Shown here piece by piece: positions 22,603 through 32,891 of a stretch of 64,000 nt of DNA (position 1 is its first letter; the number at the start of each line of letters is the position of its first letter). The notes under the pieces are model-generated. The model worked only from the letters and a program-made list of their open reading frames with translations. It did no database searches and was not told where the DNA came from. This DNA comes from Fennellomyces sp. T-0311 (lineage: Eukaryota > Mucoromycota > Mucoromycetes > Mucorales > Lichtheimiaceae), in assembly GCA_025266875.1 (NCBI GenBank), contig JALLLT010000028.1, forward strand, positions 1-64,000. The letters are read 5' to 3'. The position numbers were made by a program, and so were the translations under genes.

Positions 22603-23333
22603 AGTAGCCCTGTGATCTCTACTTTTACGGAAGCTCATTCTAGCGATCGTTAAGTTTAAGAATCTAGTTACTCCAACACTGTGATATCTTCCAACGAGAT
22701 TTGCGCGTCGTCGATGCAAAAGTACGTTGCGCGGATACCGCTGCATATGCAAGCCATGGATAATCTGTGTCACGGAGCCGAAGTATTTGCGTGCGTATGG
22801 TTTCGTTTGACAAATTGGCACGCACATTCCAGACCCACTTTAGATCATTAGTTACAAATTGAGAGATATATATATCGTTGTATCATTTTTCAGAAATACG
22901 ATTAAGGCGTACATGCCAGGCGGAAATGTTAGTTGTATTTTTGCGTATCACCGATTTGATTAAAACTGTGTATCTTTACAGCACGAAAATTTAAGCTTTT
23001 CCACGGGTTCTTTTGATTCGATGAAAACATTCTCCATGAAACAAAGTACCTTGTCCGACAAATGCAATACGCTGGTGACAAGAACGTGATCAAATATTCA
23101 TGCAAACGATACTAGTTTCCATATAATATATGGGAGGTTGTAAATAACCGGATCATCCGTCAAATCAAGTCTACTGCTTTTTCCACATAGTACTCGACTT
23201 GACCGCCGAATCTCATACAATGAGAAGACTTAGACTTTTCCTTGCATTTGTTTGCATTTTTCGCCAAGCATGCAATCTCGGAGGACTTATGCTGAAAAAA
23301 TAAAGTTGCAATCTGACGATATGTGCAGGATTG

Positions 23334-23684
23334 TCATTGATAACTGATTATCTGTATGTCAAGCGATACGGTGCCGAAACTAATCTTTACTCTTAAAAAA
23401 AAGAGGGTGCCTATGGATAACGTACTAACCATGAATGAGCCAGTACTTTGACAGTTTGTTACAAACTGATTGTTACACCGCGAGTAACCATTGCGATTGT
23501 CCAGATATGTAACGCACGCCATAGATGAGATCGGGCCGACTTTATCCCAAACAAAGAAACCATCAGTGCAGTTAAAGTTTACTGTCCGAGATGTGGTCTC
23601 CCTGCAGGCTGGCACTAAAGACCCCATGCTTGTGGCTCTCGACGTCATTGCGCAGAAGGTGGCAACCATGCAAGAGAGAGACAC
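23334..23684 (-). CDS. Small cysteine-containing ORF, hypothetical
   Basis: 116 codons from an ATG at 23684. The middle section (ACRETTSRTVNFNCTDGFFV; MACVTYLDNRNGYSRCNNQF; TNCQSTGSF) has evenly spaced Cys and Asn/Thr-rich loops as in small secreted fungal proteins. However, the N-terminus (MSLSCMVATFCAMTSRATS) is only a weak signal peptide. An upstream minus-strand stretch at 23800 has a better hydrophobic leader (CIMFIFALLPCML), which could be joined by an intron. GTTAGT after SFM is a possible donor. I cannot show that it is expressed. Confidence 0.25.
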   Translation of the reverse strand: MSLSCMVATFCAMTSRATSMGSLVPACRETTSRTVNFNCTDGFFVWDKVGPISSMACVTYLDNRNGYSRCNNQFVTNCQSTGSFMVSTLSIGTLFFLRVKISFGTVSLDIQIISYQ

Positions 23685-23926
23685 AAGATGACTGATGTTG
23701 CAACGAAGAAAATGAAATGGTGACCATAGAAACGCGCACTGTCTCTGTTACATGCTTTTTTGCACGATGCAACATGCAAGGCAACAAGGCAAATATAAAC
23801 ATGATGCACATCAGCAATGCTGGGTGGGCGCCCTGATTTGGGTCATCCCCCATTTTAAATTTTCTACCTTGTCAGAGTTCTTTTCTTTCTTTCTTTCTTT
23901 CTTCTCCAAAACTAGTATGCTCCGCC

Positions 23927-26063
23927 ATGCAGCGACCGTCATCGCACACCGATCCGATCCCAGACGAAACCATTGCCAACATTGTGCACCAGCATCTGGT
24001 CACTGATTCACCCGAGGCGCCATTGCCGGATCTCAGTGATTCCGGACGACCTACCGAAGAGATCCCTATTCCGTACCACTTGCCTGGCGCAGCGATCACG
24101 CATGATATATATTCCCATGCCAATGCGTTACTGGCCAGCTCCATGCAACGGTCCAAGTCCTCCAATGATCTCCGGCTAAAAGCCGGTAAAATCGTGCACA
24201 GCGACGACGAGGACGGTGATCCTATTCTGGAAAACCTGGACAAGCCGGGCGGTTTTCGCCGGTTCCATATGCAGCAGCAGCGTAATTTGAACGACGAGGA
24301 TGGCGGTTCAAGCAGCGATGCAGCTACCCCCCTGTTCCGCCCGTTATCCACTTCCACCATTGATACCACCTACTCTGCCCTCTTCCAATCAGACTCGCTC
24401 AAGTCAAGCACCATCCATTCACTGCGAGGGGTACCCACCCGCCATTTCTTAGACTTCCTTGCCATCACATCCGTCCTTGACAGGTTCGCGGGCGAGAACC
24501 TGTCCGATTCAGAAGATGACGAGTATTCGTCCGACAGCGAAGAGCAGCCCCTGCTCCAGCAACAAATTTTAAGGCGACGCCAGCCATGGCGTTACCAGCA
24601 CCAGCAGAAGCGTAGTCGGCGTCAGGTCGATCCCGAGGATGCAAAACGTAGCCACAAAGCAAGCGTCATGAAGACTGCATTTTTGTTGTTCAAGGCCTTC
24701 ATCAGCAGCGGAATCCTATTCTTGCCCAAGGCCTTCTCAAACGGAGGCCTAGGCTTTTCCATAGCCACACTCTATTTTATGGGCGTCGTCTCGCTCTACT
24801 GTTTCCTGCTGCTGTTGGATTGCAAGCAATATTACCCAGGAAGTTATGGTGATATCGGTGGAGCACTGTACGGCCCATGGATGCGTCGCGTGGTACTCTT
24901 CTCGATCGCGATCTCGCAGGTATGCACAGTAGTATAAGCATCTCTTTCTCTTTTCTCTCTCTCTCTCTCACACACATCACTCACACACATACACACACCA
25001 TATGCTAATTCGAGGATACGCACGTAGTTGGGCTTTACATGTGGTGGAACGATCTTTATCGTTGAGAACGTGATCCAGGCAGTACGCTCTCTGTCCCATC
25101 ATGCGATCGAGTTGTCAAGTACCCGCATCTTGGTCCTGATATGCATTTTGCTGATGCCGATGGTGCTCATACGGAATATAGCCAAGCTGTCTCCGGCAGC
25201 ACTCTTTGCTGACGTGTTGATCGTCAGCGGTCTCTTGATCCTTTTGGCGTGTGACATGTACGAAATCTTTTCAGGCGGCACGGCGTCTCCCGGGCCAAAT
25301 GTCGAATGGTGGTTCAATCCAAGCGCTTATCCGGTATTCATTGGCACGGCAGTGTACTCGTTTGAAGGAATAGGCAAGTTGATTACCAAGGGCTGGGAAC
25401 TATGCAGCTGACACTGCAACAAAAATGACAGGATTAATCATTCCCATCCGTGACGCCATGGAGAAGCCGGAAAAGTTTCCGATGGTACTGACGTTGGTCA
25501 TGGTTCTTGTGGCTACAGCACTGTGTGCAGTCGGGTCACTGGGTTACATTGCATTTGGCACTGACGTCAAGACCGTTGCTCTGTTGAACTTGCCTGATGG
25601 ACCACTGGGAAGTGCAGTGCAGCTGGGATATGCACTTGCGGTGCACATGACTAATCCATTGGCCCTGTTCCCCACTGTGCGTATTGTTGAGCATGCATTG
25701 TTTGGAGAGCGGACGGGCAAACACAACATCCGGATAAAGTGGCAAAAGAACTGTCTTCGGTTCGCAATCGTGGTCATATGCGGCATTATCGCCTGGGCTG
25801 GTGCGAATGACTTGGACAAGTTTATCAGCTTGATTGGTTCCATCTGTTGCTGTAAGTGGTGTGGATGTGCTTTGCGTGGATTATTGCTAAGGCATGTTGC
25901 ATTAGGTCCGTTGAGTTTGATTTTTCCGCCGCTGTTCCATCTCTGTTTGGAGAAAACAACGGGATTCCAGCGGGTGATGGATCAGATCCTGGTTGTATTT
26001 GGCATTGGCGTCATGCTGTTTACTCTTTATAACACATCCAAAGAATGGGGCTCGCCTGTTTAG
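23927..26063 (+). CDS. Vacuolar amino-acid transporter, AAAP family (AVT3/AVT4-like)
   Basis: Exons are 23927-24919, 25028-25373, 25432-25851 and 25906-26063; 1917 nt, 638 aa, in frame. The second intron has a GC donor (AG|GCAAGT at 25374), giving FEGIGLIIPIRDAME across the junction, the conserved TM6 motif of this family. A 245-residue cytosolic N-terminus is acidic and Ser-rich, with a polybasic patch (KRSRRQVDPEDAKRSHKAS) just before TM1. Then come TM1 (AFLLFKAFISSGILFLPKAF, the amino-acid-binding helix) and about ten further hydrophobic segments. Long N-terminal tails and the SSGILFLPKAF motif are features of the yeast Avt3/Avt4 group, which export neutral amino acids from the vacuole. 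Direction and substrates here are inferred from that group. The first intron contains a CT/CA microsatellite. Confidence 0.9.
24941..25000. repeat. CT/CA microsatellite inside an intron
   Basis: A (CT)n tract passes directly into a (CA)n tract within intron 1 of the amino-acid transporter (24920-25027). The pyrimidine run may double as the polypyrimidine signal. Length polymorphism is likely. Confidence 0.85.
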
Positions 26064-26307
26064 AGGAGCCCCGCGTTACCCAACATATTATTTTCATCTT
26101 GAAAGAACTACTTGGTCCCCAAAAAAATACAGAACTTTTTATAGTGCCGTGCGAAAGTGTGCACCAAATATAGCGGAGGAACTAACGGAATAAGGATATA
26201 GAGATAATGCATGCAAAGCGGGTAAGTTTCATATTATCGTCGTTAAGAAATAATAAAGTAGCACTTTTTCGTGTGTGTGTGTGTTTGTGATGATGAGTCT
26301 ATGTAGT

Positions 26308-28538
26308 CTAATAGGGCTGGTGTACCAAAGGAACGTATTCGGGCGAGAACATTGAGCTCTTGACCACTTCTGCCAGCAACTCGCCTTCTTTCAACTTGGC
26401 CGTCGCAACACCTTCGTCATAAGCCACTTCACAGACCCGGGTACCCACAGCCAACGCGACGCTTCTTAAATCCTGGACGCCGGGGAACAAGATGCCTTCC
26501 TTGAGTTGACTTGGTGTGGCCAGATCAGAAATCACGCGAGCGGTTTCCAAGAACATATTGGGTGTCACACGCGAAGCACGCGAGACCGTCACGCCCAAAC
26601 CCAAACCGGGGAAGCTGTACGAGTTATTGCATTGGTTCGTGCGTCCCAATTTGCCGTTGCCTAGGTCGACATCCTGGAATGGACTGCCCGATGCGAAAAT
26701 AGCCCGATTCTCTGTCCACTTGAAAGCTTGCTCTGCAGAACATTCTGCATGGCTGTCGGGGTTGCTCAGCGGAAACACAACGGGACGTTCGTGATATTTG
26801 GCCATGGTACGGATCGCTTTTTCGGTAAAGACCCCGCGGATTCCCGTCAGGCCCAGAATAACGCTGGGTTTGACCCGCTCAACAACGTCTTCCAAAGGAA
26901 GACAGTCGGGTAAATCATGCTTGACATAGCAGGATTGACGTTCATCAAGTCCTTCGCTGCGCGCCGAAATTTGTTTGTCGTCCACCATTTCAGGGTTGCC
27001 AAGGAGACCTCGGTGATCGATCATCCAGATGCGCTGATAGGCTTCTTCACGAGATTTGACGCGACCTTGGGCTACCAGACAATCGATGATGCCTTCGCAA
27101 ACACCAACACCGGCAGACCCGGCGCCAACGCACACAATGCGCTCTTCACTCAGGTCCTCTTGCTGGCGACCTCGGGCCTTGAGAGACGCCAGGATGCCTG
27201 CCAGCGTAATAGCTGACGTGGATTGGATATCATCGTTGAAGCATGTTACTTGCTCGCGATCTGGTTGATTGTTTAGTAAATGATAGAGATATCAAGCTTG
27301 GATTGACTTTACATTTGTTCAGAAGATTGTAAGCATGAGGGTATTTGAAGTCTTCAAACTGAATAAGCGCATTGGGCCATCGAGAAGTTACGGCTGTGAC
27401 CCATTCATCGACAAAAGAGTAGTATTCGTCACCCTCCAGACGGGGATGATCCATGCCCAGATAGAGCGGGTCGTTCAGTAGAGTCTCATTGTTGGTGCCG
27501 ACGTCCAAGACAACGGGAAGCACAGCACGAGGTCGGATGCCACCTGCAGCGACATACTATAACGGGATTGAGTAAGCAAAATATGGCTATTTTTTGACGG
27601 GGTTAATAATTTACCAAGCTCAACTTTCCGATGGGAATCTAAAAAAGGGATGTTGTCAATAACTTTATTAATAACCAAGGTGCGCTTCAGGCTTACCTGC
27701 ATGCCTGTTATACCGTGAGCGCGGCGATGAATTGTCAGATCAGTAAATGAGCTATAGTACACGAGAGTTACTCTTTTTACCATTCGCGCCGAGATCGCCC
27801 TACAGAAAAAGTCATAAGTAGTCTGCTGCAGCGCAAATTACTCCGGTTACGTACCAGGCCAAGCACACGCGACCCGTCCGTGACAACAATGACATCGACT
27901 TCATCATGGGGCCAGTTGTACACCATGGCAGACATGGCACCTCTGTCTTGGGACGAAAAGTACATGCCCCTGGATCGACGATAAATACTGTGCGACTTTT
28001 GACTGGCCAAGCCGACTATGGTAAATGACTGGTTAAATCGGGCAACCACGGGTAAAACATTTACTGTACATACCCGTAGGAGTGTAAATAATGCCTGACA
28101 GCTCCTCGAGATGTTGAATCAGCAACTTGTAGAACAGCGTCTCATTGCGATCTTGCAATGCAGATAAGAAAACGAATTTCGACAACGGTGATTCGCAAGC
28201 GTCGAGATTGCGCTTCACTCGCAATAATTGCTTGTCCATTTCTTGCTGGCGAGGTGGAACAAGGCCACGGATAGATAGCCGTTCACGTTCACTGATACTG
28301 AAGGCAGTGCCTGGACGCATTTTTCAGTCGGTTAGCTATTACTCGACTGGGATGCAAAGAAAGCCAAACCTTTGGAAAGGAGAGGATCGTGGATCACATT
28401 GACACCGCGGGAGTGCGTAAGATGGACAGTTTTGTCTCGACGGGGATCCAGAGCTTGCACAGCGGCGGGTGCACCGTACCATCGACGGCCGAGCGCACGC
28501 AGACATGCTGCCTTGGGGATGCGGCTGCTACGGAGCAT
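26308..28538 (-). CDS. NAD(P)-dependent malic enzyme, mitochondrial type
   Basis: Decarboxylates malate to pyruvate with NAD(P)H. Minus-strand exons: 28370-28538, 28074-28310, 27855-28015, 27781-27799 (19 nt), 27697-27704 (8 nt), 27615-27638 (24 nt), 27313-27556, 26308-27260. Total 1815 nt, 604 aa, all in frame. The N-terminus ([20 protein letters not shown]) is an Arg-rich amphipathic mitochondrial presequence. Landmarks: [12 protein letters not shown] with the catalytic Tyr region; [20 protein letters not shown], assembled from three tiny exons; [34 protein letters not shown], the metal-binding Asp pair; and [15 protein letters not shown], the dinucleotide fold. The family usually has DDIQGT; here the Gly is Ser. 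In oleaginous Mucoromycota malic enzymes supply NADPH for lipid synthesis, but the presequence points to a mitochondrial isoform. Cofactor preference cannot be read safely. Confidence 0.95.
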
Positions 28539-28815
28539 GCTTTGTTATGAAAGGAAAAAGAGAAAGAGGGGCTGGGTAGTACAAGCCAGAAAAAGAGACG
28601 AGATGCTCGTTTTAAGCACAGTTCATCTACGGTGGCCCGTTCAAACGTATATCCGGTATTAAGGTTCATATCGAAAGTATCTCTCGGTTCCGTTCTCGGG
28701 AATAGCCACTGCCCTTCATATATATCCCCACACAAAATTATACCTTCGCCGCTGCCAGTGTGTAGTAGGTTTTATTTACATAATAATCATTAGGAACGTC
28801 CAAAAAAGAGATGGT

Positions 28816-31424
28816 CTATGATGAGCTATTGTTCCTCCTCGACTCTTCTTCAGTCAGCAGCGGCCGTTCGTCCTCGTCCTCCTGCTCTTCGGAATGACGC
28901 AGCACCTGGAACTCGTAACCCGTGGGCCGACCACCCTCAGGCGCATTCTCCGTTGAAGCAAGCACAGGCGATCGCCAGCCCTTTCTCTTGTGGACATACA
29001 TGCCGGCTGCCAAGGCGATGATGGCCCCGCTGCCCACGAACGCATACACAACCGTACTTCCTCCACTTTCACCATCCTGCTCAGAATCATCGCTGCTGGC
29101 TTGGGCTGCTGGCGATACCGAATTGTCGCTCTGAGTTTCCGATGCTTCTGTACTCGTGCTCGAAGATGTTGCGTCGGATGTGCTGGGTTTCAATCGGGTG
29201 GGGCGCGCAGGCACATGCTCGCTCGTTGTGGGGGTGGCAGGGGCCACAGAGCTGCCAAGTGTCTCGGTGTGATTTTCGATGGGCTCAGCCGCTGTTCCGT
29301 TGTGTGCACTTAGCGGTGTCTGGTTAGGCTCGCCCTTGAAGTTAGGATCCATCTCGCCAAATAACGTCAACGTCCAATTGAGAAAGCTGCCTCTCGCGTC
29401 AGGATGACTCACGTCGTATACAAGCAACGTCCAATCACCCACTGGATCCTCCTCCCTATTACCCGTTTATCAATCATTAGCGTCCATCCGTACGGTGCCA
29501 AGGTAGAAAAATTACCAGTGCTTGACTGTCATAAACTTCCAGTTGCGAATGCCATCAGAGCTTGCGTCCGCAGGTCGCATTGTTGCCAGCTCCGACTCAA
29601 CCTTGTTCGGACTTGACAGCGTGATAACCACATCGCCACGCCGTTGATGCTCAATATTGACCGTTGCTGTAATATGTTCCAATCGAAGCAGACCTGCTGC
29701 CTTGACCATTTCCTTCGTTACTTGGACCGTGCTTCGCAATGCTTCCTTCTTTTTCTTGTTGTCCGACGAGTCAGGGATCTTTTTCTGGACATTGACCGGT
29801 AGCTCGATACGCGTCTGCTTGTTGACCAACTTGAACGTCTTGGCAGCTTCGACAATGGCGTAGGCATCCAACTTGCCATATCCGAATTTGTGGTTATACA
29901 TTCTGCCGGATGGAAGCTTCTTCCAGTCATCGTCGTCTGTCTTGATTGGGACCGCCGTTTGTACACACAGGTGCTGCAAATCGCGCCACGTCAACTCAGG
30001 CCGAACGGACAGTACCAATGCAAACACGCCAGCAGCAGTTGGGGCCGCGGCGGACGTGCCACCGTGTCGATCAGAACATACTTCCTTGCCGACATTGGTC
30101 GTGTAGATATATTGGCCACCGCCACTTGAGTAAGTTACGACCATTTGGGCTGAGCAACTTTCCGAATAAGGTGGATGAGAGTTGGTATGGTCGATTGCGC
30201 CCACTGTAATTGTGTAGATACTGTTGGTGTAGCCATCAAAATTGCAGTTGTCGCCTGATACAGCACCGTTGCCTGTGGCAAACACGTAGATCGAACCCTT
30301 GCCATCACGTCCCTTTTCAATGCCGTTGATAAATGCATCTGCCAAGATACCCTCAGGCGCTTCCATGGTTTCGCCATTGTCAGGGGGTCCCCATGAACAT
30401 GAAAAGATGTCGTTTTCTTGGTACTTGTAGTTCAGGGCAGCAGCTTCATCCACGTCTGTGATTTCACCGGAAAGGATGCGTACACCTGCCACCCGTGCGT
30501 TGTATGCAATGCCGATGCCGCATACATCGTTCTTCTGCGCAGCGATTTGACCAGCACAGCGCGTTCCGTGGGTGTCATCGAACAGTTTGGGTGTAGGCAA
30601 CTCAACATGGTCGTTGAAGTCGTACGAGCCGGCTGCATACTATTTTTATGCATTATTATCTAATCCTTTCCTTTCCTATTAAATTAAATCGCTTACAAAG
30701 TTCTCTGCAAGATCCTTGCTTTCGTAGTCCAACCCATCATCCAATATAACCACAATCGTGCCGTTGCCCGTAATGCCTGTATACTGCTTAGCATACATCA
30801 CCATGGATTTCGCTTTAGCCCAATCAGTTTACCTTGCTTCCACACTTCGGTAACATTGATGTCGTTTCCAAACTCATCCTCCTCCTGGTTCACCTATATA
30901 TATTTATCAGTATACTTATCTTACCATAGGAGATAACCTCTCATTACCAAGTGCCATTGCTTTGGAAAGCCTGGATCCTTGATGGCCAGTTCACGCTGAG
31001 CGTCCTCCATAATTGCTTGGCCCTTGGTTATTTCCGTGAAGGGCGGTTCTCTAGGGATAATGGCACGCTTTGTGCGTTGTCGGGGCACCTGGACGTCGAT
31101 CCGGTTGACCCGATCCCAGATTCCGTCTCGTTTGCTCCATCGCTTACGTTCATGGAACTCTGCGACTATTGGATCTTCATCCGTCGTGGATCGTTTATGC
31201 AATTCGTCATTGTGGACGCTCATCAGGTAGTACGAATCGAGTTCGCCGACTTTGCCTTCATACCGTGCACCGAGTGATCGGGCAACGTGCTCTGCTGCTT
31301 GTGGGTCGGCGTGAGGAACATGAAGAGCATAATACCGTCGATCAGGTAACCGCTTCACTATGGCATCCACGCTATGGAATGCAGCAAATGCCCACCCTAG
31401 CAACAAGATGACAAGTAGCTTCAT
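28816..31424 (-). CDS. KEX2: Kexin (Kex2/furin-like proprotein convertase)
   Basis: Minus-strand exons: 30948-31424, 30833-30893, 30697-30776, 29516-30639, 28816-29455; 2382 nt, 793 aa, in frame. Order: signal peptide 1-21 (MKLLVILLLGWAFAAFHSVD); prodomain ending at dibasic sites ERKR95, WSKR99 and RTKR120, likely self-cleavage sites; subtilase domain with triad D192 (ILDDGLD), H230 (DDTHGTRCAG) and S402 (RHGGTSAAAP), oxyanion Asn330 (FATGNG); P-domain (about 520-640, with GDWTLLVYDVSHPDARG); Ser/Thr-rich stalk; TM (VVYAFVGSGAIIALAAGMYV); acidic tail. The tail holds Y761-E-F-Q-V-L, like the YEF-type TGN localisation signal of yeast Kex2, plus ERPLL, an acidic dileucine. It cleaves after Lys-Arg/Arg-Arg in the late Golgi, maturing secreted enzymes and cell-wall proteins. 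Confidence 0.96.
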
Positions 31425-32891
31425 CGTGTAGAGTGAAGAGAGAGGGGTATATTGGTTTCAAAGGGGAAGGAAGATCGCTGAGGCTTTAGTAGGATTTCGG
31501 ACACTTAAATGATGGCTCATCGACATGTTTTTCTGGAACTTGTCGTTCCCGTATTGGATAGACAACCTTATTCTATTTTCTTATTAGTGCATCAGGGTCA
31601 TCAGGTTCTATTGTTGCCCAGATACTCATCTATTCTGAAACGTTGGAGAAAAACCGACTCTCTTGTTTATTTGCTTTTATCTTTAGCGACGCAACTAAAA
31701 ATAGCCTTTGACAGCTTTTGATAAAATAACGTCATTGATTGCCGGTCTGGATTTGATTAAGTGACAACGGAAGGGAGTTATCACAACGAATCGTGACTTT
31801 ATCATCAAATGCATTAGGCACTTCCCTAATGTTGATCTTGTAAAGTGGACCACGGGGCTCCTAAACTTATGAATGCTATAAAGACTTTAATGGCTAGGCT
31901 GGTTTATATACTTTTTTTTATAAGGCACACATATTATCTAATCCTAGTAACTCCGTTCGTAATGAGCTGTATTCACATGAAAGTATATAGGATACCCAAC
32001 TATGGAGTCAAATCAACGGTGATTATCGGCTATTTTCTTGATTTAGAAATGCTTCAGTTCGTTGCTCTAGATACTGTTTTACTCGCTTTTATATTGCAAT
32101 GCATGCACACAAGATGAAATTATTTGCTACTGTCTTTTCACTTAGTATCTGTTCCATAGTACAATAATGGAGGATACCAACACTTTGTCCATGCTTCAAA
32201 CTTATATTAACAGAATCCAAAGGAAAAGGTTGTCAGAGTAGCAAGTGATGATGCGTATCATGCAGTAAGTCTTCTATGCATAGCTAACATAGAATTTAAT
32301 ATCACGTAGGAAAAGTAACGCGGCATGAAGGGATATCACTCGAGAAAAAATGACTGTACGTACTCAAATGCTTGCACGTCATCACCTATGTATACCGTGC
32401 TTCTCTATCTTTGCAAGCCCGTGTCTTTTTTATGTAGTACCGAGTGATTGAAATGGCAATGATTGCATTTCACATAGTTAGTTTTGGCCGTTTATTTTTT
32501 TTTCAGAAATAACACATGGATAGTTGTGTATTTTGCTCTCTATTAGGTATAAAACTCAACATGTAAAAAAAGAATAATTTCCTTATCAGGTTACCCCAGC
32601 TGCTAATGACAGCGAGCTAGTGCTTTAGATTGATCACGGGTGCCGCAGATGGGAGATGGGTACAGTGCTTTTTAACATCTGGCTATCGATGAATCCTTGG
32701 GTAGCATTCATTTTCAGCATAGCTTCATAGGTACTGTGTACTTGTAGGTATACTACGTACTTTGTTGTTTTATATACTAAAATTTTCTAAAAGCGACGCA
32801 TTACGTGCCATAAGTCGCTCAACTTCATTATTGTGTATTCTAGAAAAGCTTCCTAAATTAAGCTAACTAATTTTAAGAGTGCATCGGTATA
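31425..32891. other. Gene-poor AT-rich intergenic region
   Basis: The first 100 bases hold the kexin promoter (purine-rich, GAGAGAGGGG on the plus strand). Short ORFs at 31509-31721 and 31845-32117 have no recognisable protein character. No TIR or tandem repeat was seen. Confidence 0.45.

Noticed and set aside
23880..23905. TTTCTTTCTTTC repeat read as a short tandem array
   Set aside because: It is a simple pyrimidine-rich leader before the transporter ATG; no spacer structure, so not a CRISPR-like array.
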